Positions 19,920-29,040 of a stretch of DNA of 64,000 bases are shown here, in pieces; the stretch's first letter is position 1, and each line of letters opens with the position of its first letter. The position numbers and the translations under genes were made by a program. Origin of the DNA: Symbiodinium natans (Eukaryota > Sar > Dinophyceae > Suessiales > Symbiodiniaceae); contig CAJNDS010002146.1 in assembly GCA_905221605.1 (NCBI GenBank), positions 1,369,573-1,433,572 on the forward strand, written 5' to 3'. The notes under the pieces were generated by a model that saw only the letters and a program-made list of their open reading frames with translations, was not told where the DNA came from and ran no database searches.

Positions 19920-20077
19920 CTTGGAGGTTCATGGTACATATTAGGGGGGGGGGTTTAGGGTTTAGGGTTTAGGGTTTAGGGTACCTATTCACCAGTTATG
20001 ACTGCACCTATAACCGTACTTATCAGGCCTAGAAGTGGGTTACAAAGTACAGTTATACTGTACCCTGAACCTCCAAG
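19920..20077. mobile_element. MITE-like element (CTTGGAGGTTCATGG ends) holding a telomere tract
   Basis: The left end CTTGGAGGTTCATGGTAC matches the inverse of the right end GTACCCTGAACCTCCAAG. Between them, next to the left arm, sit a G9 run and four TTTAGGG units (about 19943-19980). Relatives at 33559, 41501 and 49970 also contain or abut heptamers. Confidence 0.75.
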
Positions 20078-20179
20078 TAGCAGGTTTTTGTTTTCAAGCG
20101 GCCTGGGCGCCAGCCGGTGTGTCGAGGGCAGTTGGCGGTGCTCCTGGCTGTTTTCCGAGGCCTGAATAATTGGAATAGG

Positions 20180-20353
20180 TTTTTTTTTTTTTGGGGTGGG
20201 GGGGTGGGGGGGGGGGGGGTGGTGGGGGGGTGGGGGGGGGTGTGGGGGTGGGGGGGGGGGGGGGGGGTGGGGGGGGCGGTTGGTGGTGGTGGGGGGGGTG
20301 GGGGGGGGGGGGGGTGGGTGGGGGGGGGGGGTGGGGGGGTGGGGGGGGGGGGT

Positions 20354-20386
<33 letters not shown>

Positions 20387-20393
20387 GGGGGGG
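20180..20393 (+). repeat. Near-pure poly-G tract
   Basis: About 215 bases that are almost all G with scattered T. A strong G-quadruplex or sequencing-difficult region. Long Gly/Trp-like frames across it are artefacts. Confidence 0.95.
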
Positions 20394-20470
20394 CAAATAG
20401 TGAGGGAAGACTATAAGTAGTTTTTCCGACCCCTACACAGAAAAGCCCTATGGCCCGACAGCCCTCAAAA

Positions 20471-20705
20471 AAATCTGAACACCAAGTCGCAAACTCTCAA
20501 GCCCTCAGCCGCAAAACCTGGGCCCTCAACACAGGAGTTCGGAACCGGAGGCTCGAGCGCTTTGGGTCTTGGGGGGGGGGTGAACAACCACCTCATTGAA
20601 CATCACCCCCGCCCCCAGCTCCCACAAGAAAATTCCACGTGGCGCGCCTTTAAAAAGGATTGCCGGGCAGCGCTGCCCCTGTTAAACTTAACTAAACTCA
20701 TGTAA
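20471..20705 (+). CDS. Candidate exon broken in frame at a G9 run
   Basis: The first part reads EHQVANSQALSRKTWALN then TGVRNRRLERFGSWGG into a run of G (20572-20580). The frame then stops. One frame over, the same run leads into NNHLIEHHPRPQLPQE then STWRAFKKDCRAALPLLN, ending TAA at 20703. Either the G-run length is miscalled or variable, or these are two exons. Protein unknown. Confidence 0.5.
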
Positions 20706-20893
20706 ACCCTTCGGGGCCGTCTGAAAGGGAGCAAATCCAGCCTCGACCGACTGTTCCGGGTGGGGGGAGGGGGGGCCCAACACTACACAGGGTTCAACAA
20801 TAGTAGGATACAAGAACCTCTTTTGAGCCTCTTCAGGTAGTATCAGGGCCATAGCAGGAGCAGATGAAGGTGAACCTTTTGGGAGACATCCTT

Positions 20894-21009
20894 CGGGGAT
20901 AGGATGAGGGGGACCCTTGGGGATTTAGACCCTCTGAATAGGGTCCCAGAGAGCCAGAAGAGGGTTAAGAAGGGGTTCCCCTTTAAGGGCTCCCCTTATC
21001 CTACCGAGG
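20894..21009. mobile_element. MITE-like inverted-repeat element
   Basis: GGGGATAGGATGAGGGGGACCC at the left is mirrored by GGGCTCCCCTTATCCTACCGAG at the right. Flanked by CATCCTTC on both sides in the same orientation (20889 and about 21011), possibly a target duplication. Confidence 0.6.
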
Positions 21010-21049
21010 ACATCCTTCAGGGTTCAAGTCTTTAACCCCCTTGGGATGG

Positions 21050-21108
21050 GCCTCGCAAAAGGCCTCGGCCAACAGGCGCTGCCGCTCCTGGTTCTTGTAG
21101 GCGGGTTA
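21050..21108 (-). CDS. Candidate exon, helical
   Basis: The minus strand reads AYKNQERQRLLAEAFCEA then HPKG. Strongly helical and protein-like. Confidence 0.5.
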
Positions 21109-21861
21109 GTTTGGGGTTTAGGGTTTAGGGTTTGGGGTTTAGGGTTTAGGGTTTAGGGTTTGGGGTCTAGAAAGGCCTCGTAGAGTTCAGGGTTCCGGGG
21201 CTCAGGGTTTGAACACTTGAGATCGGCTAGGGCTTTCCGGGTTTCAGTGGGTTTTGGGGTGCTTGCCCTAAACCCTAAACCCTAAACCCTAAACCCTAAA
21301 CCCGAAACCCTAAACCCTAAACCCTAAACCCTAAGCCAAAGGTATGTAATGTGTTGAGGCCGTGAGCCGCGAGCGCACGGTTGCTTAAGGTTTCGTGGTT
21401 TCGGGTGAGTTTCGGGCCTAGTCTGGGGTTTAGGCTTCTTCGGCTTTTGTGCAGCCTTAGGCGCGTTTCCGTCCTAAAACGCTCTGTTCCCTGAGCCCTA
21501 AACCTTACTTGATCTTGGAATCCTGTGACTACAGACCCTACCCCCGCCCCCGGCCCCCTTAAACCCTAAGTTAGGACGTCAGGGCATCAGACGCGGTCCC
21601 AAGGGACTGACCACCAGCGCCTCCAAGCCTAACACACGGGCTCAGTGCCCCTCATATAAAGCACCAGAAGACCTCCATAAGGCCTGGTAAACCCTTGAAA
21701 CAATACTTGAATGTTTCGTATGCAACTCCTGAACGCCAAACCCCAAACCCCAGACCCCAAACTCCAAACCCTACACCCCAAACCCCACACCCCAAACCCC
21801 ATACCCCAAACCTAAACCCTAAACCCTAAACCCTAAACCCTAAACCCTAAACCCTAATTAA

Positions 21862-21963
21862 CCCCACAGCCTCTCGCTGGGCCACACGGAGTCGTTGCGC
21901 GCTACTGCGCCGCACTGAGCGGTCTCCCTGGAGCGTTTCAGTTCTTCTGTTACACAGGGGGTT
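21862..21963 (+). CDS. Candidate exon, two open frames
   Basis: After CCCCACAG the plus strand is open as GPHGVVARYCAALSGLP or as CALLRRTERSPWSVS. The latter reaches TTAAAG/GTTTAGGG. Confidence 0.4.
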
Positions 21964-22634
21964 AAAGGTTTAGGGTTTAGGGTTTAGGGTTTAGGGTTTA
22001 GGGTTTAGGGTTTAGGGTTTAGGGTTGCTGTATTTGGAACCCTGAGCTTTCGGGCTTAGGGTTACAGGGTTTAGCCCTAAGGGTCCATGTACCTATTTGG
22101 GCCTTAGAGTACTTCCTGAATATAGGGACTCTGGGGCCCAAGTATATAGTAATCAGGTGCATGGACCCTGAGGGTTAGGATTTCTTTGACATAGACAGAA
22201 AGGTTTAGCGTTGTTGTAGGGTTGTGCTCGTCATTCTTGGCTTTTAGGCCTGAGGTTCTTGGGTGGAGGGTTGAGGTCTCTGAGTATGTGTGGTATCGGG
22301 TTCCCGCCACCTCTTCACATCGAGCAATGTAGGGTCCAGGAAAAACAAAGCACAAATGCAAGCAATATGAGGGGCCCGCTCAAGGGTAGGAGGGGGAATA
22401 TGCTGGAAATGATTGAAGCTCCTGTGGCCCTACACCCTAAACCCTAAACCCCAAACCCTAACCCTAAACCCTAAACCCTAAACCCCAAACCCCTGAACCC
22501 CCTAAACCCTTAACCCTAAGTAAACCCTGAAGCTCCCAATCCTTGGGACCCCCCCCCCCCCCCCCCTTGCCACTCTTGACTCTTAGGGTTTAGGGTTTAG
22601 GGTTTAGGGTTTAGGGTTTAGGGTTTAGGGACAC

Positions 22635-22688
22635 AAAGGCCTCCAGGAAGAGAAGGCCATCAGCGGAGATTTTGCCTGCCCGGCACAT
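22635..22688 (-). CDS. Candidate EF-hand-like exon
   Basis: After CTGCAGAG the minus strand reads MCRAGKISADGLLFLEAF and ends TTT/GTGTCC. GKIS-x-x-x-L-x-FLEAF resembles the back half of an EF hand (loop end plus exiting helix). Confidence 0.45.
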
Positions 22689-23097
22689 CTCTGCAGAGTA
22701 ACCCACCACCCCTCTTAACCAGAAGGGCTTCAGGCTGACAGGCTGCTGGCGTTCGGCCACATGTAAACATGCTCTTGCTATCCTATCCTCAGAAACTAAA
22801 AGATATACTTAGTGCACAGGGCTTCCGCACCTCTTCCAAAAACTACCCTGGCGGCCTCGCTAGCAATAGTCCACAGCTGTACTCTCTGGGGTGTAGTTGT
22901 ACTCTGCTCTTTTGGCTTGGACGTTGCGACACGATTCCCCTAAGCCCTTTCGACTGAAACCCCTAAACCTCACCCCCACCCCTCTAACCCGAAACCCGAA
23001 GCCACAAGTCCAACAAGGGTTTAGGGCTTAGGGTTTAGGGTTTGGGGTTTAGGGTTTAGGGTTTAGGGTTTAGGGTTTAGGGTTTAGGGAATCTAAC

Positions 23098-23165
23098 TCT
23101 GAGGCCCTCCTGTGCTTGGGGCGTCGATCCAGGTATCGATCTGCACCTTCTCATCCTCCCGGGAT
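23098..23165 (-). CDS. Candidate exon, unknown
   Basis: The minus strand reads REDEKVQIDTWIDAPST then GGPQS before a TAG. Flanked by TTTAGGG arrays on both sides. Confidence 0.5.
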
Positions 23166-23185
23166 GGGGGCTTGGGTTTGGGGGG

Positions 23186-23290
23186 TTTAGGGTTTAGGGT
23201 TTAGGGTTTAGGGTTTAGGGTTTAGGGTTTAGGGTTTAGGGTTTAGGGTTTAGGGTTTAGGGTTTAGGGTTTAGGGTTTAGGGTTTAGGG
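23186..23290 (+). repeat. Perfect (TTTAGGG)15 array
   Basis: Fifteen consecutive perfect units, among the longest in the window, between a minus-strand exon-like island (23098-23165) and a plus-strand one (from 23404). A CCCTAAA array follows 60 bp later, so the two can pair as a stem. Confidence 0.95.
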
Positions 23291-23403
23291 TTGGGGAGTC
23301 ATGATTTTGGGGCTATAGGGCTTCGTCTTGTTGCTTGAAGCTAAGGGGGCACCCTAAACCCTAAACCCTAAACCCTAAACCCTAAACCCTAAACCCTAAA
23401 CAC

Positions 23404-23662
23404 GAAAGCAAGGCGAAGCCTGGAAAGCAGCGCCAGCTACTTGAACGAGGCTTGCCTGACCCCAATGCTTCTGGGGTTCAGGAGTTCAACAAAGCAAGGT
23501 GGCTTTAGGGTTTAGGGTTTAGGGTTTAGGGTTTAGGGTTAAGCTTATGAGGTTCAGGAGTTCAACAAAGCAAGGTGGCATCCCAGAACCTTCCCACAGC
23601 CAAGTGCAGACATAGCTGCTGAACATCTACCAGAACCCCCCAGAACCCTTAAAACCCAATTC
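23404..23662 (+). CDS. Two-exon segment split by a 76-nt telomere-repeat intron in a 29-bp duplication
   Basis: Exon 23404-23498 reads KQRQLLERGLPDPNASG then VQEFNKA-AG. The intron is 23499-23574, and the second exon continues G-TGG as WHPRTFPQPSADIAAEH then LPEPPRTLKTQFTLN. The 29-bp sequence GGTTCAGGAGTTC... ending AAGGTGGC occurs at 23475-23503 and again at 23551-23579. Each copy contains CAAG/GTGG. Using AG/GT of the first copy as donor and of the second as acceptor restores one uninterrupted copy. Between them are about 5 TTTAGGG units plus AAGCTTATGA. Confidence 0.65.
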
Positions 23663-23745
23663 ACCCTAAACCCTAAACCCTCAACCCCGAAGTCCTTAAA
23701 GAGGCCCAGTGGCCACACCATCACAAGGGTTCGTTGCTTCCGCTG

Positions 23746-23905
23746 TCTTAGGGTAGTTGCATGGTCCCTTAGTATGGGCCATGAACACGGCCCCTTGTAT
23801 ACCCCTTCTGTACCTTGCACAATGCACAACCCATACCTCAGAACCTTTTAAGGGAGATAAGGGACCAGACTATAGTTAAGGGCCCATCAATCCAACTTCC
23901 ATTAG
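23746..23905. mobile_element. MITE-like element, TCTTAGGGTAGTTGCATGG family
   Basis: Left TCTTAGGGTAGTTGCATGG, interior CCCTTAGTATGGGCC and AAGGGAGATAAGGGACC, right GGGCCCATCAATCCAACTTCC (diverged end). Same architecture as 14318-14454. Confidence 0.65.
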
Positions 23906-23984
23906 ATGTTGGGTCTTTGCAGAGGAGTCCCTAAAGGGTTTACGGTTTAGGGTGTAGGGCTTAGGGTTTAGGGTTTTAGGTACC

Positions 23985-24042
23985 ACCAATGAACTTCGCG
24001 ACATGTTCAAGAAACCAGCAGTTGACAAGGTGGCACCCTAAG
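23985..24042 (+). CDS. Candidate exon or exon end
   Basis: Plus reads NELRDMFKKPAVDKVAP followed by TAA. Bounded by heptamer tracts. Confidence 0.4.
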
Positions 24043-24228
24043 CGCTACACCCTAAACCCTAAATCCTAAACCCTACACCCTAAACCCAAAAAGCCAAAGC
24101 TTAGGGCCGACAAAGCTGCAACTCCTCATCAATAATTAGGGTTAAGGCTAAGGGCTTTGGGCTCAGGGCTTAGGTGTGCGGGTTTAGGGCTTAGGGGTTT
24201 AGGGTTTGAGGTTTAGGGTGAGCTCTCA

Positions 24229-24291
24229 AAAGGCCTCAGAAGCTTTGATGCCCTCGGAGAGCAGCGTAGCCGCCTCAAATGCTTGGGTGAT
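24229..24291 (-). CDS. Candidate exon, helical
   Basis: The minus strand reads ITQAFEAATLLSEGIKAS then EAF. Protein-like; no splice site decides its ends. Confidence 0.45.
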
Positions 24292-24583
24292 TCGGTTTCC
24301 CCCAAGTCCTAAACTAACGCTTCTAGGGCCTGAACCAAACCCTAAACCCTAAACCCTAAAGCCTACAGACTAAGCCTAAAGCCTAAAGCCTAAAGCCTAA
24401 AGCCTAAAGCCTAAACCCTAAAGCCTAAACCCTAAACCACAGGGACTAGGATGGTGATTGTGGTTTGGGAGAGCTCTTGGAGCCAAGGACTAGGATTGGT
24501 TTGGGGGGTGTAGGGTTTTAGGGTTTGAGGGTTTGGGAGGCAACAGGTTCTCAGGGTTGTGGGCGGGTTTTAGGGTTTAGGGT

Positions 24584-24850
24584 TTACAGAAATGGAATTG
24601 TATGGAGTCGGCGTTGAGCGAAACACTTCATGGAATGTTTTATGTGGCCGCCGCGCCCCTCGTGCCCAAACCGTACGATCTTAAACCTCCGATGCTCTGT
24701 CAAAAGAACCGAGATGGTCGGAAGGTAGCTCTGGAGCCCACGTTCATGCACTGTGGGCATCAATGACAAATCCAAATCCGTCTGCCGAGCATGTTTTGTC
24801 AAGAGATGTCAAGAGGAGGTCACCAAACAGGCTTCTCCTCTCCATTGAGC
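24584..24850 (-). CDS. Candidate longer exon, basic protein
   Basis: A 270-bp island without heptamers. One minus frame runs 72 codons (DLDLSLMPTVHERGL, SVLLTEHRRFKIVRFG, HSMKCFAQRRLHTIPF). An overlapping minus frame at its right end reads SLFGDLLLTSLDKTCSADG. Not recognised. Confidence 0.4.
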
Positions 24851-25511
24851 CCTAAACCCTAAACCTTAACTCTTCAGTGCTAAAACCCTAAACCCGACAG
24901 GGGAAAATATAAAGCATCCCAACAACCTACCCAGCTTCGGGTGTGTGTAGGGTGCGCAGGGTGGTGTTCGGGTCCTGGCATGAAAGCATATGGATGGAGC
25001 ATCTTGGGGGCGAGTGATGCTCAGGGTCTCTCGACTTTGCGTTTAAGGCTTTTTTTTTATAGGGTGTAGGGCTTCAGGGTTTAGGGTTTAGGGTTTCGGG
25101 TTTTGGGCTTTAGGGTTTCAGTATTCCTTTTTCTGGGGACACCGACTACCGGATTATCAAAGCAAGGTATCTGCCTCTGGATCACGGCCTGAGCCCTATA
25201 ACCCTCATACCTTGAAAGCCTAAAACCCCAAAGCCTAAAAACTCAAAAACTCTAAAACTCTGCAACCCTAAACCCTCAAACTCTAAAGCTCTACAGTTGA
25301 CAAACCGTAAATACCTCTAAACCCGAATTATTACAGGGCTTTCGGTGGAACCCAGGAGCCGTGGATGCTCCTGTTTAGGGTTTACTGGGGTAGGCTTGGG
25401 GGCCCCTATAAATTCAATCGTTATGGCTTCTTGAGGATCATATAGGGGTTAAGGGAAAGAAGATCCTTAACTTTACAAGGATTAGATAGAGATTCAGGGT
25501 AATCAAGATAT

Positions 25512-25638
25512 CCTAAACCCTAAACCCTAAACCCTAAACCCTAAACCCTAAACCCTAAACCCTAAGCCCTAAGCCCTAAACCCTAAACCCTAAACCCTAA
25601 ACCCTAAACCCTAAACCCTAAACCCTAAACCCTAAGCC
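25512..25638 (-). repeat. (CCCTAAA)n array with CCCTAAG variant units
   Basis: About 17 units, mostly perfect, with two CCCTAAG units in the middle and one near the end. No island is visible inside. Confidence 0.95.
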
Positions 25639-25689
25639 TACCCCTGTTCAGGGCTCAGGGCTTAGGGGATAGCCGCTGCCCAGCTGCGC

Positions 25690-25850
25690 GCGTAGGGGAG
25701 CCGTCCGAGGCTTCGGCGAAGGCCTCAGGATGAAGGTTGCCTACCTTGTTTCTGGGGGTTTTAGGGTTTAGGGTTTAGGGTTTAGGGTCAGGGTTTAGGG
25801 TTCAGGGAACGAAGACGAAAGTTGCCTACCTTACGACTTTGGCGGTCGTA
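25690..25850 (-). CDS. Two exons split by an 85-nt telomere-repeat intron in a 19-bp duplication
   Basis: On the minus strand AAG/GTAGGCAAC occurs twice: at 25832-25814, and, with two mismatches over 19 bp, at 25747-25729. Donor in the first and acceptor in the second gives intron 25829-25745, filled with heptamers. The spliced frame reads RYDRQSRKVGNLHPEAF then AEASDGSPTRAAGQRL. Upstream the frame stops within a few codons of a MITE, so the gene may be incomplete. Confidence 0.55.
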
Positions 25851-25868
25851 GCGTTTGGAGATTCAAGT

Positions 25869-25966
25869 TGGGATGTTCCCCCATATTCTATCGATCCTTA
25901 GTTAGGATTCTAATCAGGGATACTAAATCCCTATTCAGGACTGTTAGAAAAAGGGGAAGCATCCCA
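25869..25966. mobile_element. MITE-like element, GATGTTCCCCC family, copy 2, with 9-bp duplication
   Basis: GGGATGTTCCCCC at left and GGGGAAGCATCCC at right, with interior CTTAGTTAGGATT. The flanks share AGATTCAAG (about 25859-25867 and 25968-25976), a likely target-site duplication. Confidence 0.75.
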
Positions 25967-26061
25967 AGATTCAAGTCTTAGGAAATACCAGAGTTTCGGG
26001 CTCAAGTCTCAAAACAAATTTGGGTGTTGGAGTTTTGGGCTATAGTTTGAAGAATTAGGGT

Positions 26062-26220
26062 GTGGGAGTTTCGGGTTTCGGGCGAGGGTGGAGGCTGGAA
26101 TTGGGGAGCTTTTATCTGTGGCCTTTCGGGTTTGGGCAACTCTGGTACCTCCATCCCGACATCCCATTCACCGGTAAGAACAAGAACAAAGTTGAACCCG
26201 AGAACTACTATTATGACACA
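26062..26220 (+). CDS. Candidate exon with consensus donor (ACA/GTAAGT)
   Basis: Plus reads FYLWPFGFGQLWYLHPD, then IPFTGKNKNKVEPENY and YYDT, ending exactly at GTAAGTTGG. Strongly protein-like, aromatic-rich then Lys/Asn-rich. The start is uncertain. Confidence 0.55.
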
Positions 26221-26869
26221 GTAAGTTGGTTCAGCGCGTCTTACAAAGGATATCTAAACCCTAACGTCTAACCCATGAGGGCTGCGCCTGCGGTTTAATT
26301 ACGGCCAAAAAAACTCACCCCTATGTTGCCCTTATAAGGAAGAACATTTGTTGTTTGTCTTAAGCAAAGAGTGGTACAACCTGCCCTGGGGCTGAGCTTT
26401 TTTGGGGCTTTAGGGCTTTGATCGGATTCAGGGTTTGATGATGTTTGCGTTTAGGGGCCTGGGTTTTAAGAGAGCTTGATGGGCTTGTCTGCGATTCGGG
26501 CTTCAGGTTTAAGGTTTAGGTTGTGGGTGTATGGCTGCGAAGGGCGCAGGGACACACACCTGAACCCCAAATCCTAAGCCCTCGCATGAAACCATGAACC
26601 CTGCCCAAACCAAACACGTATACCCTCTCAGGCCTCAAGACCCCAAACCCTAAACCCTAAACCCTAAACCCTAAACCCTAAACCCTGAACCCTGAACCCT
26701 GAACCCTGAACCCTAAACCCTAAACCCTAAACCCTAGACCCTGGCCTGGGAAGAACCCCAAAAACCCTGAAGTCCTGAAGCTCGCCAACCCTAAGCCCTA
26801 AGCCCTAAGCCCTAAGCCCTAAGCCCTAAGCCCTAAACCCTAAACCCTAAACCCTAAACCCTAAACCCT

Positions 26870-27291
26870 GACCCTAAAGCAGCCAAGCCACTGACAGGCT
26901 CCCATATTCCTTGGTAGCCCAAAAGACCATATTCTCATGAGAGCACAATTTTTTGGGGTTGGTTATTTTTTAAGGGAACTCATAACCCAAAAAAGGGGGG
27001 TAAAGGGTACCACTTTTGGGTTGGCCATTTTTTTAAGGGAACTCATAGCCAATAAAAAAAGAGAGATTGGGCTTTTTATAGGGTACCACTTTTGGGTTGG
27101 TCATTTTTAAGGGAACTCATAGCCAAAAAAAAGGGTAAAGGGTACCACTTTTGGGTTGGTTATTTTTTAAGGGAACTCATAGCCAAAAAAAAGGGTAAAG
27201 GGTACCACTGGGCTACCGAGATTCGGCTTTGAGCCACGCTTGCGCTCGGCTCAGCAGAGCCGCCGTCTTCCTCGCTTTTCATCGCGCTTTG
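26870..27291 (-). CDS. Two exons flanking the CTTGGTAGCCCA introner
   Basis: The minus exon 27291-27217 reads QSAMKSEEDGGSAEPSA then SVAQSRIS, ending TCG/GTAGCC. After the element, in phase, it reads EYGSLSVAWL. All frames are open in the second exon, so the phase test is weak here. Ser/Glu-rich, probably disordered. Confidence 0.4.
26910..27220 (-). mobile_element. Introner-like element, CTTGGTAGCCCA family, with internal tandem amplification
   Basis: Ends CTTGGTAGCCCA (26910) and TGGGCTACCGAG (27220) are inverted. Inside, a unit of about 65 bp (GGGTACCACTTTTGGGTTGG, AAGGGAACTCATAGCC, runs of A) is repeated about four times. On the minus strand the ends read CTCG/GTAGCC and CTACCAAG/GAA, giving a GT-AG intron at 27216-26910 between open frames. 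Confidence 0.8.
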
Positions 27292-27409
27292 GGGGTTTAG
27301 GGTTTAGGGTTTAGGGTTTAGGGTTTAGGGTTTAGGGTTTAGGGTTTAGGGTTTAGGGACGCAAAGAGGAACCCTTCAGGAACATTGGGGGGGGGGGGGG
27401 GTGTACTTA

Positions 27410-27447
27410 GGTATATAGGGATCTACGTAAGGTATATATATATGTAC

Positions 27448-27478
<31 letters not shown>

Positions 27479-27484
27479 AGTTAC

Positions 27485-27540
<56 letters not shown>

Positions 27541-27592
27541 ACATATATGTATATATATATGTATATATGTATATATATATATATGTATACGT
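27410..27592 (+). repeat. (TGTATA)n / TATATG microsatellite
   Basis: TATATG and TGTATA units for about 160 bp after a G13 run. The Tyr/Met/Val open frame through it is an artefact. Confidence 0.95.
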
Positions 27593-28049
27593 CTCGGGGT
27601 TCTCTGGGGGGAATAAGATTCAGGGTCCCTTCTAGGGTCCCTGCTTGTACCTCCTAAGGTTGAGGGTGGGGTTTACGGCTGACAGGGTGCAAGGTTGTTG
27701 AGGGCTTTCGGTTAGGATGTTACCGCCTTAGAGTAAAGAAGGTATGAGTTGCTATAGTTGCAATCACCTGATCATCACCTTGTCGCTGACACTTCGCTGA
27801 CTTACAACCATAAGGCTCTTATTTCGCGGCAAATACGGCGGAAACCCGAGCCTTCAGACTCAAAAGCCTCCCGTGTCAAGCCATATGAGCCTTGAACACC
27901 CTAAACCCTAAACCCTAAACTCTAACCCTAAACCCCAAACCCGAAAACGAACGAACTTCTGAAACAACCTTGACCAGGCACGGGCAGATTTCGCCGAAGA
28001 CCAGGTGACCCTCATCCTTGGCGTGGCCAAACCTTGATTTTGGGATGCG

Positions 28050-28630
28050 GGTTTAGGTGCCGTAGGACCCTAAAATCCTGAACCCAAAGCCCAAAGGTTC
28101 TAGGGCTTTAAGGCTTCAGGGTTATAGAGGCAAGGGGCTGTAGGGTTCAGGCTGTAAGGGTTTGAAGGTGTGAAGGGTTTACAGGGTTTACGGTTCAGGG
28201 TTTACGGTTCAGTGTTTAGGACGGAAATCCCAATTCCTAGTCACAGCGTGACTGGCTATACCTTACACAAGGCAGGAGTTCTCCTGTAGGCTGTGAGGAT
28301 TTCAGCTTCAGGGTATGAGCCCCTAGAACCCAAAACCCAACACCCAAAACCGGAAACCAGGTTTAGCGACCCCTGCACTACTGTGGTCGCTTCTCTAAAG
28401 TGTGGTCCCTTTGGGGGTCCTTGTTATAAGGCGGCCCTCCTTAGGGTACTCAAAAAGTTAAAAGGGACCATCATTTTGATATCTGACCTACTCGACTCAG
28501 GCCCCAAGAGCCCTGATGTGTTAACAAGTCCCAACTGTCTGCCCCTAAACCCTGAACCCCAAACCTCAAACCCCACACCCCCAAACCCTAAACCCTGAAC
28601 CCTGAACCCTGAACCCTAAACCCTAAACCC
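28050..28630. other. Degenerate heptamers plus a partial inverted-repeat element
   Basis: 28399-28480 holds GGTCCCTTTGGGGGTCC opposite AAAAGGGACCATCATTTTG, a relative of the 40366 element. The rest is diverged telomere-type repeat. The open plus frame 28293-28598 ends in CCCTAAA repeats and is not called. Confidence 0.5.
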
Positions 28631-28638
28631 TAATCGAG

Positions 28639-28717
28639 GGACAGCGCCGCCGCATCGACCGCCAGGTGATGGCGCTCTGCGAAGGAGCAGAAAACCTGGA
28701 AGCCGACCTGGGGCAGG
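28639..28717 (+). CDS. Candidate exon, charged helix
   Basis: After AATCGAG the plus strand reads QRRRIDRQVMALCEGAEN then LEADLGQ and ends CAGG/GTTTAG. Minus is also open (VGFQVFCSFAERHHLAV), so strand is only moderately sure. Confidence 0.45.
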
Positions 28718-28919
28718 GTTTAGGGTTTAGGGTTCAGGGTTTAGGGTTTAGGGTTTAGGGTTGAGGGTTGAGGGTTGAGGGTTTAGGGTTTAGGGTTTAG
28801 GGTTTAGGGTTAGGGTTTAGGGTTTAGGGCTCCAGGGATTTAGGGGAAGCCCACCTGAGACTCGTGGGCTCTAGAGATTTAGGGGTTTTAAGGGTGCAGA
28901 GGCTCAGGGTCTAGAGGTT

Positions 28920-29040
28920 TAGGGTTTAGGGGTTTAGGGGTTGAGGGGTTGAGGGGTTGAGGGGTTTAGGGGTTCAGGGGTTCAGGGGTTTAGGGGTTTA
29001 GGGGTTTAGGGGTTTAAGGGTTTAAGGGTTTAGGCCTAAG
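28920..29040 (+). repeat. Homogenised TTTAGGGG (octamer) tract
   Basis: About 14 units of an 8-base variant (TTTAGGGG, TTGAGGGG, TTCAGGGG), adjacent to normal 7-base arrays. Confidence 0.85.

Noticed and set aside
20094-20420. Long Pro- or Gly-rich open frames
   Set aside because: They are translations of the poly-G/poly-C tract; every frame is open for lack of stops.
27385-27657. Tyr/Met/Val-rich protein
   Set aside because: Translation of the TATATG microsatellite.
28293-28598. 101-codon plus-strand gene
   Set aside because: It starts in unique sequence but ends through CCCTAAA-type repeats (NPEPQTSNPTPPNPKP), a typical translated heptamer tail.
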